Source: Gaiellasilicea sp963707575 | GTDB lineage: Bacteria; Actinomycetota; Thermoleophilia; Gaiellales; Gaiellaceae | NCBI GenBank assembly: GCA_963707575.1 | Contig: OY970171.1 | Coordinates: 2,604,001 to 2,668,000 of the forward strand | DNA: 64,000 bases | Direction: 5' to 3' | Shown: piece after piece, positions 1-8,358 of the stretch | How positions within the stretch are numbered: position 1 is the stretch's first letter | Layout: each line of letters begins with the position of its first letter | Notes under the pieces: model-generated | What the model saw: only the letters and a program-made list of their open reading frames with translations | Told to the model about the DNA's origin: nothing | Database searches by the model: none | Translations under genes and position numbers: made by a program

Positions 1-2
1 GC

Positions 3-1106
3 GAGAGCCCACTCGGCAACGAGTGGCTCCTCGCACCGATCTCCGGGATCGCCGCCGCGCTGGCCGCGCCGCTGCCGGACGCGCTCGCGGACGCGCTCCG
101 CGTCTTCGTGGGTCTGGTGGGGGCGATCGTGCTCTTCGCCGCCGCCACGACGTCGATCTCCGGCTGCACGCGGTTGGCCCACTCGCTGGGCGGCCACGGC
201 CAGCTCCCGCGCGCGTTCGGCCGCCTGAACCGGAGGACACTCGTCTCGCCGCAGGCCATCGTCTCCGTCGCGCTGGTCTCGATCGCCCTCGTCGTCGGGG
301 TCGGGGTCTTCGGCGACGACGTCGCCTTCCTCGCGAGCCTCTACTCGTTCGGCGTCCTGCTCGCGTTCGCAGCCGCACAGCTCGCTGTGATCCGCCTCCG
401 CTTCCGGGAGCCCGAGCTGCCGCGGCCGTTCCGGGTCCCGTTCGACGTGCGTCTGGCGGGAGCGGACGTGCCGCTGCCCGCCGTGGCCGGGCTGGTCGTC
501 GCGGTCGCCGTCTGGATCCTCGCGCTCGTGACCCATGAAGGCGCCCGCTACGCGGGGCCGGCGTGGCTCGCGCTCGGGCTCGTCGTCTACGGCGTCGTGC
601 GCCGCCGCGAGCAGCACGGCCTGCTGGAGGAGGTCTCGCCGGTCGAGACTCTCCCGCCCGGAGTCGAGTTCCAGCGCCTGCTCGTGCCGATGAAGCTGGG
701 GGTGATCGGCGAGGAGATGGTCGCCACCGCGATCGCGCTCGCCAAAGAGCGAGAGGCGGCGGTCGACGCGCTCTACGTGATCCGCGTCCCGCTCGAGCAG
801 GAGCTCGACGCCGAGCTGCACGAGCAGGACGAGGCGGCAGCCGAGTCTCTGGCCGAGGCCGGGCTGCTCGGCGAGGAGCACGACGTCGCCGTCAACCAGA
901 TCACGGTCCGGGCTCGCTCGATCGGGGAGGCGATCGTGGCCGAGGCGGCGGCGCGCGACTCCGACCTGATCGTGCTCGGCTCGTCGCCGCGCTGGCGGCG
1001 TCAGTCGGCGTTCTTCTCGCCCACCGTCGACTACGTGCTGCGACACGCGCCCTGCGAGGTGCTGGTCGTGGCCTTTCCGCAAGGCGTCCTGGAGGGCGCG
1101 AGCTAG
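3..1106 (+). CDS. APC-family amino-acid permease with C-terminal UspA domain (5' partial)
   Basis: The reading frame is open from the window edge, so the N-terminal half is missing. The visible 367 residues hold the last membrane helices of an APC-superfamily permease (GLVGAIVLFAAATTSISGC, VSVALVSIALVVGVG and two more hydrophobic segments). A cytoplasmic tail of about 150 residues follows that looks like a universal-stress-protein domain: it starts FQRLLVPMKLG and contains DLIVLGSSPRWRR, resembling the UspA nucleotide-binding G-x-S-x-x-R end. APC-UspA fusions are known in Actinobacteria and archaea; the tail may sense ATP or stress. The gene sits 9 bp upstream of two TrkA genes on the same strand, so it is probably co-transcribed with them. 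The substrate cannot be told. Confidence 0.85.
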   Translation, partial: ESPLGNEWLLAPISGIAAALAAPLPDALADALRVFVGLVGAIVLFAAATTSISGCTRLAHSLGGHGQLPRAFGRLNRRTLVSPQAIVSVALVSIALVVGVGVFGDDVAFLASLYSFGVLLAFAAAQLAVIRLRFREPELPRPFRVPFDVRLAGADVPLPAVAGLVVAVAVWILALVTHEGARYAGPAWLALGLVVYGVVRRREQHGLLEEVSPVETLPPGVEFQRLLVPMKLGVIGEEMVATAIALAKEREAAVDALYVIRVPLEQELDAELHEQDEAAAESLAEAGLLGEEHDVAVNQITVRARSIGEAIVAEAAARDSDLIVLGSSPRWRRQSAFFSPTVDYVLRHAPCEVLVVAFPQGVLEGAS

Positions 1107-1115
1107 GCTTCGGGA

Positions 1116-1538
1116 ATGAAGCTGGTCGTGATCGGCTGCGGGCGCGTGGGAGCGTCGCTCGCGCGCGTCTTCCGTGCCGACGGCTGGGACGTGACGGCCG
1201 TGGACGAGAAGGAGGAAGCGCTCTCGCGGCTCGGCTCCGACTGGTCGGGCGGATTCGTCGTCGGCCACGGGATGGACTCGGAGATCCTGCGGCGGGCGGG
1301 CGCCGACGAGGCCGACGCAGTCGTCGTCGCGACGAACGGCGACAACACGAATCTCGTCATCGGCCAGGTGGTGAAGAAGCGCTACGGCGTCGAGTGCGTC
1401 GTCGTGCGCATCCTCGACCCGGCGCGCGCGGACTTCTACGCCGAGCGCGGGATGCAGGTGATCTGCCCGACGAAGACCGCGATCGCGGCGCTGGCCGAGA
1501 CCGTCCGGAAGACGACCGCCGCGCTGGCCGCTTCCTGA
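1116..1538 (+). CDS. TrkA-N (RCK) domain protein, half-size
   Basis: A 140-residue protein consisting only of a Rossmann RCK/TrkA-N domain. The dinucleotide-binding motif GCGRVG lies at residues 7-12, and an acidic residue ends the second strand (TAVDEKEE). ATNGDNTNLVIGQV is the usual conserved turn of RCK domains. There is no TrkA-C domain. RCK subunits form cytoplasmic rings that gate Trk/Ktr potassium channels on NAD(H), ATP or ADP binding. The stop overlaps the start of the next TrkA gene (TGATG), so the two are translationally coupled and may form a hetero-ring. Confidence 0.9.
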   Translation: MKLVVIGCGRVGASLARVFRADGWDVTAVDEKEEALSRLGSDWSGGFVVGHGMDSEILRRAGADEADAVVVATNGDNTNLVIGQVVKKRYGVECVVVRILDPARADFYAERGMQVICPTKTAIAALAETVRKTTAALAAS

Positions 1539-2200
1539 TGTACGCGCTCGTCGCAGGCGGCGGCAAGGTCGGCGCGAACCTCGCCCGCTCGCTGCTCCGG
1601 ATGGGCCACGAGGTGACCCTGATCGAGCAGAGCCAGTTCCGCTTCGAGCGCCTGCAGGAGGAGTTCGAGCACCAGATCCTGCTGGGCGACGCCACCGAGC
1701 TGCACGTGCTCGAGCTCGCCGGGATCGCCCGCCCACCGGAGCTCGTGCTCGCAGTCACCGGCGACGATGAGGACAACCTGATCATCTGCCAGCTGGCGCG
1801 CGAGGGCTACCGCGTGCCGAAGGTGGTCGCGCGCGTGAACGACCCGCGCAACCAGGAGCACTTCGACCTGCTCGGGATCAGCCAGACCGTCTGTGCGACC
1901 TCGAACATCCTCGGCCTCGTCGAGCACGAGGTGCCCGAGCACGGGATCGTGCGCCTGCTGGAGCTGCGCAAGGAGAACCTCGAGATCGTCGAGCTTCAGG
2001 TCGGCCGCGACTCGCCCGCCGCCGGGAAGCGCGTCGCGGGGCTCACGCTGCCGGACGGCTCGCGGCTGATCTCGGTGATGCGAAACGGCAAGTCCGAGCT
2101 CGCGCACGACTCGACGGTGATCCGCCCGGGCGACCAGGTGCTCGCCGTCGTCGAGCCCGGGAAGGAGGACCAGCTCTACCGAGTCCTGGTCAAGCGCTGA
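1538..2200 (+). CDS. TrkA-N/TrkA-C potassium channel regulatory protein
   Basis: A 220-residue protein with one RCK domain (GGGKVGANLARSLL near the N-terminus, then TLIEQSQFR at strand 2) and a C-terminal TrkA-C domain (about residues 145-220, ending in the DQVLAVVEPG pattern). This is the size of a Ktr/Trk regulatory subunit. It overlaps the preceding half-size TrkA by one base and probably partners it. The transporter it gates could be the convergent TrkH downstream or the APC permease upstream; the sequence does not decide. Confidence 0.9.
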   Translation: MYALVAGGGKVGANLARSLLRMGHEVTLIEQSQFRFERLQEEFEHQILLGDATELHVLELAGIARPPELVLAVTGDDEDNLIICQLAREGYRVPKVVARVNDPRNQEHFDLLGISQTVCATSNILGLVEHEVPEHGIVRLLELRKENLEIVELQVGRDSPAAGKRVAGLTLPDGSRLISVMRNGKSELAHDSTVIRPGDQVLAVVEPGKEDQLYRVLVKR

Positions 2201-2346
2201 ACGTTCCTGGCCGGCAGCGCCTCCCGGCCGGCGGAGCCGGCCTCCGGCGCTGCCTCGCGTCGCTCGCGCCGCTCCAGCCGCGGGCTCGTACCTCCGTACT
2301 GTTCCCACGGCCTACGCGACCCGAGCGACGCGCCAGGAACGCTCAG
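2197..2346. repeat. Nested palindromic intergenic element (~150 bp)
   Basis: Between two convergent genes lies a nested set of inverted repeats. The outer arms of about 15 bp (2197-2211, CTGAACGTTCCTGGC; 2332-2346) match at 14 of 15 positions. Inside are GGCAGCGCC (2213-2221) against GGCGCTGCC (2246-2254), with GCCGGC-GGA-GCCGGC between them, and CGCGTCGCTCG near 2257 against CGAGCGACGCG near 2322. Seen: strong, layered dyad symmetry. Inferred: a REP/MITE-like element, or a very large bidirectional terminator. No coding capacity is evident. Confidence 0.6.
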
Positions 2347-2361
2347 GTGAGACGCGGAGAA

Positions 2362-3903
2362 TTAGGTCGAGCGCCAGTAGTGGCGGCTGAGGAGGACCAC
2401 GATCGGGATCACCTCGAGCCGGCCGAGCCACATCAGCGCGATCATGATCCCGGTCGAGACGTCGCTGAACGGCTCGAGCGACCCGAGCGGGCCGGCCAGG
2501 CCGAACGAGGGGCCGATGTTGCCGAGCATCGCGGCCGACACGCCGACTGCATCCACCACGCGCAGGTCGAGCCCGACCCGCGCCGCGTCCATCGCGAGCA
2601 GCGCGGCGCCGACGACGAAGATCCCGATGTAGAGCAGGATGAAGCTGGAGACGGCCCGGAGTGTCCGCTCGTCGACGATGCGCCGGTTCAGCCGTACGGG
2701 GCTCATCACCTCTGGATGCACCGTCTGGTCGAGCTCGCGGCGCAGGATCTTGCCGAGCAGCACGTGGCGGACGACCTTCACCGAGCCCGCGGTGGAGCCG
2801 GCCGAGCCGCCCACGAACATCAGCCCGATCAGGGTCATGATCGGCAGCGTCGGCCAGACGGAGAAGTCGGTGCTCGAGAAGCCGGTCGTCGTCATGATCG
2901 AGACGGACTGGAAGACCGCGTGCCGGATGGCCGTCTCGCCCGCCGCGAGCCGCTCGCCCCAGAGCTCGGCGACGAGGATGACGGCGCCGAGCGAGAGGAG
3001 CCCGATGTAGAGCCGGAACTCCTCGTCGCGCAGCAGCTTGCGGCCGTGGCGGCGTACGAACGCCGCGTAGAGGAGCGCGAAGTTGGCGCCGCCGAGGATC
3101 ATGAAGACGACGATCGTCCATTGCGTCACGGCCGCGTACTCCTCCACCGAGCGGCTGTTCGTCGAGAACCCACCGGTCGGAATCGTCGTGAGCGCGTGCG
3201 CGACCGCTTCGAACCCGCTCATGCGGGAGTCGGCGCCCGTCGCTCCGAGCAGCCAGAGGATCGCGATCAGCGTGGCCGTGAGCGCCACGTACAGGATCCA
3301 GAGCCGGCGTGCGGTGTCGCGGATGCGGGTGTTGAGGCTCTCGATCTCCGGCCCGGGCAGCTCGGACTCGAAGAGCTGCCGACCGCCGACGCGCAGGCGC
3401 GGGAAGACGGCGAGGGCGAGCACGATGATCCCGAGGCCCCCGAGCCACTGGGTCAGCTGCCGCCAGATCAGCAGCGAGTGTGAGAGCGACTCGACGTCCG
3501 TGAGCACGGTCCCGCCGGTGGTCGTGAAGCCGGCCATGCCCTCGAAGTACGCGTCGAGGGGCCGGTCGAGCTGTCCCTCGCCGGAGAGGAGGTAGGGCAG
3601 AGCCGCGACCGCCGCCGCGACGACCCACACGAGCGACACGATCAGGAAGCCCTCGCGCGCGCGGAGCGTGGAGGCGCCGCGCGTGAACCGTTCGAGCAGC
3701 CAGCCGCCCGCGCCGACGATCGCGCCGGTGAGGAGGAACGGGACGGGCGTCTCGCCGTAGCCGACCGCGACCGCCGCCGGCACGACGAGTGCGAGGCTCA
3801 GGTACTTCGTCAGCACGCCGACGAGGTGCGCCGTGCCCCGTAGGTCGACCGCGAGCGAACGTGGCCGGACGACGCGCCGCGACCGGCTCTGCTGCGGGCT
3901 CAC
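2362..3903 (-). CDS. trkH: Trk-type potassium uptake protein, membrane subunit
   Basis: A 513-residue polytopic membrane protein with the four pore-loop signatures of the TrkH/KtrB family: GFTTTGGTVL, TTIPTGGFSTN, SIMTTTGFSST and LGNIGPSFG. Each carries the selectivity-filter glycine. Lys/Arg in the fourth-repeat helix, as expected for the D-M4 region, is present in MWLGRLEVIP. It imports K+ with a cytoplasmic TrkA/RCK ring. The GTG start overlaps the stop of the upstream trkA by 4 bp (GTGA), so the pair is translationally coupled. Confidence 0.96.
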   Translation of the reverse strand: MSPQQSRSRRVVRPRSLAVDLRGTAHLVGVLTKYLSLALVVPAAVAVGYGETPVPFLLTGAIVGAGGWLLERFTRGASTLRAREGFLIVSLVWVVAAAVAALPYLLSGEGQLDRPLDAYFEGMAGFTTTGGTVLTDVESLSHSLLIWRQLTQWLGGLGIIVLALAVFPRLRVGGRQLFESELPGPEIESLNTRIRDTARRLWILYVALTATLIAILWLLGATGADSRMSGFEAVAHALTTIPTGGFSTNSRSVEEYAAVTQWTIVVFMILGGANFALLYAAFVRRHGRKLLRDEEFRLYIGLLSLGAVILVAELWGERLAAGETAIRHAVFQSVSIMTTTGFSSTDFSVWPTLPIMTLIGLMFVGGSAGSTAGSVKVVRHVLLGKILRRELDQTVHPEVMSPVRLNRRIVDERTLRAVSSFILLYIGIFVVGAALLAMDAARVGLDLRVVDAVGVSAAMLGNIGPSFGLAGPLGSLEPFSDVSTGIMIALMWLGRLEVIPIVVLLSRHYWRST

Positions 3904-5225
3904 AGGGCCCGCTCGACCTCGGGGACGCGCTTCGACTCGGTGAAGATGATCGCCCGGTCACCGGCGCGGAGGATGTCGTCCCCCCGCGGGAAGATGGCGG
4001 TGCCGTTCCGGACGATCGCGCCGATCAGGGCTCCTCGGATCGGCATGTCGCGAAACGCCTTGCCGACGTACTCGCTGTTGGGCCGCGTGGTGATGTCGAG
4101 CACCTCGAAGCGGTCGTTCTCGAGCATCGAGACCTGCTGCGTGCGCGGGTCGTGGGCGAAGCGGACGATCTCCTCGGCGGTGACCGCGCGGGGGTTGATC
4201 GTCACGTCGACGCCGGCGTACTCGAACACCTCGATTGCGGGCGGGTCGTGCACGATCGCGATCGTGAAGCGGACGCCGTGGACGCGCGCGAGCGTGGCCG
4301 CGTAGTGGTTCTTCATGTCGTCGCGCATGGCGAAGATCGCGACCTGCGCGTCGCCGATCCGCTCGCGTTCGAGGAAGTCCGGCTCGACCCCGGTGGAGTG
4401 GAAGACGCGGGCCCGCGGCAGCGTCTCGGCGACGATGCGTGCGCGCTCGCGGTCCGCCTCGATCATCCGGACCCCGATCCCCTGCTCGAGCAGCAGCCGG
4501 GCGATCGCCGTGCCGGCGCGGCCTGCGCCGAAGATGACCACGTCGCTGACCTTGCCGGAGCCCGGTGCGATCAGCTCGCCCCACTCCTGCGCCGCCGACG
4601 GGGAGCCGATCACGACGATCCGGTCGCCCGGGGCGACCACCTCGTCCCCGCCGGGCAGGATCATCTTGTCGTCGCGGATGATGGCCGCGATCTTCGAGTC
4701 CCTGGGGATCGGCGCGCTGCGCACCGGCACCCCGAGGATCTCCGGGCTCGAGTTCTCGTCGACGTCGAACTCGACGAGGTGCACCTGTCCGTCGGCGAAG
4801 ACGTCGGTCTGCCGCGCCGCGGGAACGCTGATCGAGCGCGAGATTGCGTATGCGGTCTCGACCTCGGAGGAGACGATGAAGTCGACGTCGAGTTGACCCT
4901 CCCGCCAGACCTCGAGGTACTCCGGGTTGGTCGTGCGCACGATCGTCGTCGTCCGGGGCGCGACGGCCTTCGAGATCATCGCGGACACGATGTTCGCCTC
5001 GTCGCGCGACGTGCAGGCGATCAGCAGGTCGGCGGAGACGACGCCCGCCTCGGCGAGCACGCTGCGGCTGGCCCCGTTCCCCTCGATCGTAGAGACGTCG
5101 TAGCGGTGCGCGAGTGGCTCCAGGCGCGCCGGGTCGAGGTCGATCACGGTCACGTCGTGATCGTCGTGGAGAGCCTCGACGATCGTCGCGCCGACCTGGC
5201 CTGCGCCGATGACGAAGATCTTCAC
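3900..5225 (-). CDS. trkA: Trk system potassium uptake protein TrkA (two RCK modules)
   Basis: 441 residues, the classical full-length TrkA: TrkA-N (GAGQVG at residues 7-12), TrkA-C, a second TrkA-N (VIFGAGRAGTAIARLL near 220) and a second TrkA-C. The start is GTG at 5225. It is the NAD(H)-binding regulatory ring of the downstream TrkH, to which it is coupled by a GTGA overlap. With the two smaller TrkA proteins near 1-2 kb, the locus holds three RCK proteins for one visible TrkH. Confidence 0.96.
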   Translation of the reverse strand: MKIFVIGAGQVGATIVEALHDDHDVTVIDLDPARLEPLAHRYDVSTIEGNGASRSVLAEAGVVSADLLIACTSRDEANIVSAMISKAVAPRTTTIVRTTNPEYLEVWREGQLDVDFIVSSEVETAYAISRSISVPAARQTDVFADGQVHLVEFDVDENSSPEILGVPVRSAPIPRDSKIAAIIRDDKMILPGGDEVVAPGDRIVVIGSPSAAQEWGELIAPGSGKVSDVVIFGAGRAGTAIARLLLEQGIGVRMIEADRERARIVAETLPRARVFHSTGVEPDFLERERIGDAQVAIFAMRDDMKNHYAATLARVHGVRFTIAIVHDPPAIEVFEYAGVDVTINPRAVTAEEIVRFAHDPRTQQVSMLENDRFEVLDITTRPNSEYVGKAFRDMPIRGALIGAIVRNGTAIFPRGDDILRAGDRAIIFTESKRVPEVERAL

Positions 5226-5278
5226 CGGTGGAGGTTACTGCGCCCCGGCCGCCAGTCCTCTGGCTATCGTGCGCGCGG

Positions 5279-6349
5279 ATGAGGTCGCTGCTCGCACTCG
5301 CCGGCATCGCCGCCCTCGGCGCCGCGTGCGCGGCGGGAGCGGCGCCCGAGCGGGCTGATCGCGCCGGCTTCAAGCCGCGCGCCGTCGCAGGCGGGTTCAA
5401 GCAGCCGGTCTTCGTCACCGGCGCGAAGGGCGAGGCCGGGCGGCTCTACGTCGTCGAGCAGACCGGCACGATCCAGGTGCTGCAGAACGGGAAGCTTCGC
5501 TCGACGCCGCTTCTCGACATCCGCGGCCTCGTCACCGCGGGTGGCGAGCAGGGACTCCTCGGGCTCGCGTTCCACCCTTCCTACCCGAAGGTGCGCAGGC
5601 TCTACGTCCAGTACACCGCCCGCGACGGCTCGACGAAGGTCGTCGAGTACCGGACGAACGGGATCCGAGCGTCCTCACCGCGGCAGCTCTTCTCCAGCCG
5701 CGACCCGTACGGGAACCACAACGGCGGCATGCTCGCCTTCGCCCCGAACGGCCGGCTCTTCTTCACGATGGGCGACGGCGGCAGCGGTGGCGACCCCGAG
5801 AACCGCTCGCAGAACCCGCGCTCGCTCTTCGGCAAGCTGCTGTCGATCAACGTCGCCACCAAAGGGCTCGCGATCGAGGCGTTCGGGCTCAGGAACGCCT
5901 GGCGCTTCTCCTTCGATCGCGCCAACGGCGACCTCTACATCGGGGACGTCGGCCAGGGCTCGATCGAGGAGATCTCGTACTCGCCTGCGAACAGCCCCGG
6001 GCTCGAGAACTACGGCTGGGACGTCTATGAGGGCCGCTCCAAGTTCGAGGACAAGGAGCTCGGGCCCGGCAAGCTCGTTCAGCCCGTCGCGCAGTACACG
6101 CACGACAACGGCTGCTCGGTCACCGGCGGGTACGTCTATCGAGGCTCGAAGGCGTCGTTGCGCGGCCGCTACATCTACGGCGACTACTGCAGCGGCCTGA
6201 TCTGGAGCTTCAAGCTCGCTAACGGCAAGGCGACCGGCCTGCGCCGCGAGGGGTTCAAGGTCGCGAGCGTCACCTCGTTCGGACAGGACAACGCCGGCGA
6301 GCTCTACGCCGTCTCGCATGGCGGGACGATCTACCGGCTGACCCCCTGA
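5279..6349 (+). CDS. PQQ-dependent sugar dehydrogenase family (GSDH/sorbosone-DH type) beta-propeller
   Basis: A 356-residue exported protein. The N-terminus MRSLLALAGIAALGAACAAG is a signal peptide with a cysteine that could be lipidated, although the lipobox is poor. The soluble glucose/sorbosone dehydrogenase propeller follows, with hallmark stretches LYVVEQTGTIQVL, GGEQGLLGLAFHPSY, NHNGGMLAFAPNG, GDGGSGGDPENRSQN, GKLLSINV and GLRNAWRFSFD. It would oxidise aldose sugars outside the membrane using PQQ. No PQQ biosynthesis gene is visible here. An upstream in-frame GTG at 5228 would bury the signal peptide, so the ATG at 5279 is preferred. Confidence 0.9.
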   Translation: MRSLLALAGIAALGAACAAGAAPERADRAGFKPRAVAGGFKQPVFVTGAKGEAGRLYVVEQTGTIQVLQNGKLRSTPLLDIRGLVTAGGEQGLLGLAFHPSYPKVRRLYVQYTARDGSTKVVEYRTNGIRASSPRQLFSSRDPYGNHNGGMLAFAPNGRLFFTMGDGGSGGDPENRSQNPRSLFGKLLSINVATKGLAIEAFGLRNAWRFSFDRANGDLYIGDVGQGSIEEISYSPANSPGLENYGWDVYEGRSKFEDKELGPGKLVQPVAQYTHDNGCSVTGGYVYRGSKASLRGRYIYGDYCSGLIWSFKLANGKATGLRREGFKVASVTSFGQDNAGELYAVSHGGTIYRLTP

Positions 6350-6356
6350 GCCCGCC

Positions 6357-7157
6357 GTGAACTGGGTCTGCGTCACCTGCGCGGCTCAGTTCGCCGACTC
6401 GGAGGCGCCGCCGGAGCGCTGCCCGATCTGCGAGGACGAGCGCCAGTACGTCGGGGCCGGCGGCCAGCGGTGGACGACGCTCGCCGAGCTCGCGCGCGAG
6501 CACGCGTGCGACGTGCGCCAGGACGCGGGCTACCTCGCCGTAGGGATCGAGCCGGCGGTGGCGATCGGCCAGAGGCTCGTCGTCGTCGAGACCGGCGAGG
6601 GCAACGTGCTCTGGGACATGATCCCGCTCGTCGACGAGGCGGCGCTCGAGGTCGTGCGGGCTCGTGGCGAGGTGCGCGCGATCGCGATCTCGCACCCGCA
6701 CTACTACTCCGGCATGGTCGAGTGGAGCCGTGCGCTCGGTGGCGTCCCGATCCTGCTCCACGAGGCCGACCGGGAATGGATCATGCGGCCCGATCCCGCG
6801 ATCGAGCTCTGGTCGGGCGACGAGAAGGAGCTCGGGGGCGGCCTGACGCTGCTCCGGCTGGGCGGACACTTCGCCGGCGGCACCGTCCTCCACGACGCGC
6901 CGCGCTCGACGCTCCTCTCGGGCGACATCGTCCAGGTGGTCCCCGACCGCAGCTTCGTCAGCTTCATGTGGAGCTACCCGAACCTCGTCCCGTTGCCGGC
7001 GCGCGAGGTGGAGCGGATCGCGGCCGCGCTGGAGCCGTGGCCGTTCGAGCGCATCCTCGGCGCCTGGTGGGACCGCCTCGTCCCGAGCAACGGGAGCGAG
7101 GTCGTGCGCCGCTCCGCCGAGCGCTACGTGCGCGCGCTCGCCGACATCCCGGGCTAA
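6357..7157 (+). CDS. MBL-fold hydrolase with N-terminal zinc ribbon
   Basis: 266 residues, GTG start 7 bp after the sugar dehydrogenase. The N-terminus carries a rubredoxin-like CVTC-x14-CPIC zinc ribbon (residues 4-26). A metallo-beta-lactamase fold follows. The usual HxHxDH metal motif reads SHPHYYSGMVEW, keeping two histidines but lacking the Asp-His; later GGHFAGGTV and LLSGDIVQV provide the third His and the bridging Asp. Metal binding is probably altered. The stop overlaps the stop of the convergent gene by 3 bp. Function unknown; it may share a transcript with the upstream dehydrogenase. Confidence 0.82.
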   Translation: MNWVCVTCAAQFADSEAPPERCPICEDERQYVGAGGQRWTTLAELAREHACDVRQDAGYLAVGIEPAVAIGQRLVVVETGEGNVLWDMIPLVDEAALEVVRARGEVRAIAISHPHYYSGMVEWSRALGGVPILLHEADREWIMRPDPAIELWSGDEKELGGGLTLLRLGGHFAGGTVLHDAPRSTLLSGDIVQVVPDRSFVSFMWSYPNLVPLPAREVERIAAALEPWPFERILGAWWDRLVPSNGSEVVRRSAERYVRALADIPG

Positions 7158-7372
7158 CCGGTTCTGCGGCGGCGGACGGTGGGGCTCTGGCCGAGGGCGG
7201 CGTAGGCGAGCGCGTTCAGCGACTCGTTCAGGTTGCGCAGCTCGCGGGCGACGAGGTTGAAGCCCTCGCTGGCCTCGGTGTTGCGGTTCAGCCGCTCGAG
7301 CTCGGCGGTCATCCGGTCGAGGCGCTCGAGCAGCGCGTCGAACTGGCGGTCGGGCATCTCCTTGGCATCCAT
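7154..7372 (-). CDS. Small coiled-coil hypothetical protein
   Basis: 72 residues (MDAKEMPDRQFDALLERLDR at the start), almost entirely helical with heptad-like spacing of Leu (LLERLDRM, LERLNRN, LRNLNESLNAL) and a basic tail. The ATG at 7370-7372 overlaps the stop of the upstream HAD-like gene (TGATG), which supports it as the last gene of that operon. I do not recognise a family. It may oligomerise or act as a small partner protein. Confidence 0.65.
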   Translation of the reverse strand: MDAKEMPDRQFDALLERLDRMTAELERLNRNTEASEGFNLVARELRNLNESLNALAYAALGQSPTVRRRRTG

Positions 7373-7818
7373 CACCGTGAATCTAGCGTGACGAGCTCCG
7401 TGCGTGTGCGCACGACGACGGCATCCGCGCCGAGCGCCGCGAGCAGCCGCTCCAGGGCACCCTCGCCGGCCTCGACGACGTCGACCCGCCGGGCGGCCCC
7501 CAGCTGCACGAGGGCGACGCGGGCCAGCTCGGCCGGCGCATCCGTGAAGACGCCCACCTCGGCGCCCGCTGCCTGCAACCTTCTCAGGGCAGCGCTCACC
7601 TCCGCGGCGGGGCGCAGGTAGACGGGCGCGCGATCCTCCGCGAAGCGCTCGAGCAGCGTGCGCCAGTTCCCGGAGCCCCGGTCGTCGAGCGCCTTCGCGG
7701 CCGCCGCGCGGTCTGCGGGGAGCTCGTCGACGTCGAGGACACGGGCGATGTCCTCGAGCCAGTCGCGCCACAGCGGCCGCGTGTCGCCGAGGGCGTCCAG
7801 TTCGACCGCGACTCTCAC
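7372..7818 (-). CDS. HAD-like phosphatase family protein
   Basis: 148 residues, GTG start overlapping the stop of the VanZ-like gene (GTGA). It begins VRVAVELDALGDTRPLWRDW, where the DxxGDTRPLW arrangement resembles HAD motif I with the first Asp changed (ELDALGDT). VGVFTDAPAELARVAL fits HAD motif II (FTD/FTN) and the EAGEGALERLLAALGADAVVV end resembles motifs III-IV. The cap is small. The substrate is unknown. The catalytic pattern is degenerate, so a non-enzymatic role is possible. Confidence 0.65.
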   Translation of the reverse strand: MRVAVELDALGDTRPLWRDWLEDIARVLDVDELPADRAAAAKALDDRGSGNWRTLLERFAEDRAPVYLRPAAEVSAALRRLQAAGAEVGVFTDAPAELARVALVQLGAARRVDVVEAGEGALERLLAALGADAVVVRTRTELVTLDSR

Positions 7819-8156
7819 CGTGAGAACCGTCGCCAGGCCGCAATGCCGAGCGCCACGCCGACCGAGTCGATCAGGACGTCGACCGGCGCGCCGCGCCGTC
7901 CCGCGACGAAGTGCTGATGCACCTCGTCCGAGACCGCGTACGCCACGCCGAGGGCGAACGCGGCTCCCGCCCGGCCGAGCGCCCGGAGGAGCAGCGCGCC
8001 GAGCACAGCGAACTCCGCGACGTGTGCGAGCTTGCGCAGGAGGAGGTCCCAGCTGCCGAGGCCGCTGCCCAGGCTCGGGACGGCCGAGAAGGCGAAGATG
8101 ACCGCGGCCCAGAGGACGACGGGCGCCCAGAGGCGCAGCGCTGGAGACGACGGCAC
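7815..8156 (-). CDS. VanZ-like membrane protein
   Basis: About 113 residues with four predicted membrane helices. The C-terminal half carries the VanZ-like consensus SDEVHQHFVAGRRGAPVDVL followed by DSVGVALG. VanZ-like proteins are linked to teicoplanin resistance and other envelope functions, but most are uncharacterised. I chose the GTG at 8156 because the frame further upstream runs through the divergent riboswitch and loses hydrophobic character. It heads a three-gene minus-strand operon with GTGA and TGATG overlaps. Confidence 0.8.
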   Translation of the reverse strand: MPSSPALRLWAPVVLWAAVIFAFSAVPSLGSGLGSWDLLLRKLAHVAEFAVLGALLLRALGRAGAAFALGVAYAVSDEVHQHFVAGRRGAPVDVLIDSVGVALGIAAWRRFSR

Positions 8157-8167
8157 GGGCCGATGAT

Positions 8168-8327
8168 AGGCTCGCGCTCCACAAGGAGCCCGGAAAGGGA
8201 ACCCGGTGCAAATCCGGGACGGTCCCGCCGCTGTGAGGGGAGACGCCGCTCCGCGACACGCCACTGGCCGAGAGCCGGGAAGGCCGCGGAGAGGGGAGCC
8301 CCGAGTCAGAAGACCTGCCGCGCTCCC
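8168..8327 (+). promoter_or_regulatory. Cobalamin riboswitch (AdoCbl type)
   Basis: The block contains the conserved elements in order: GGTGCAAATCCGGGACGGTC (8205-8224), CCCGCCGCTGTGA just after it, GCCACTG near 8260, GGGAAGGC near 8277, and the B12 box AGTCAGAAGACCTGCC (8305-8320). It ends about 30 nt before the ATG of the first gene, whose ribosome-binding site (GAAGGAGG, near 8346) could be the regulated element. It predicts that the downstream operon is expressed when intracellular cobalamin is low. Confidence 0.95.
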
Positions 8328-8358
8328 CACACCGAACCCCTCGCGGAAGGAGGATTCG

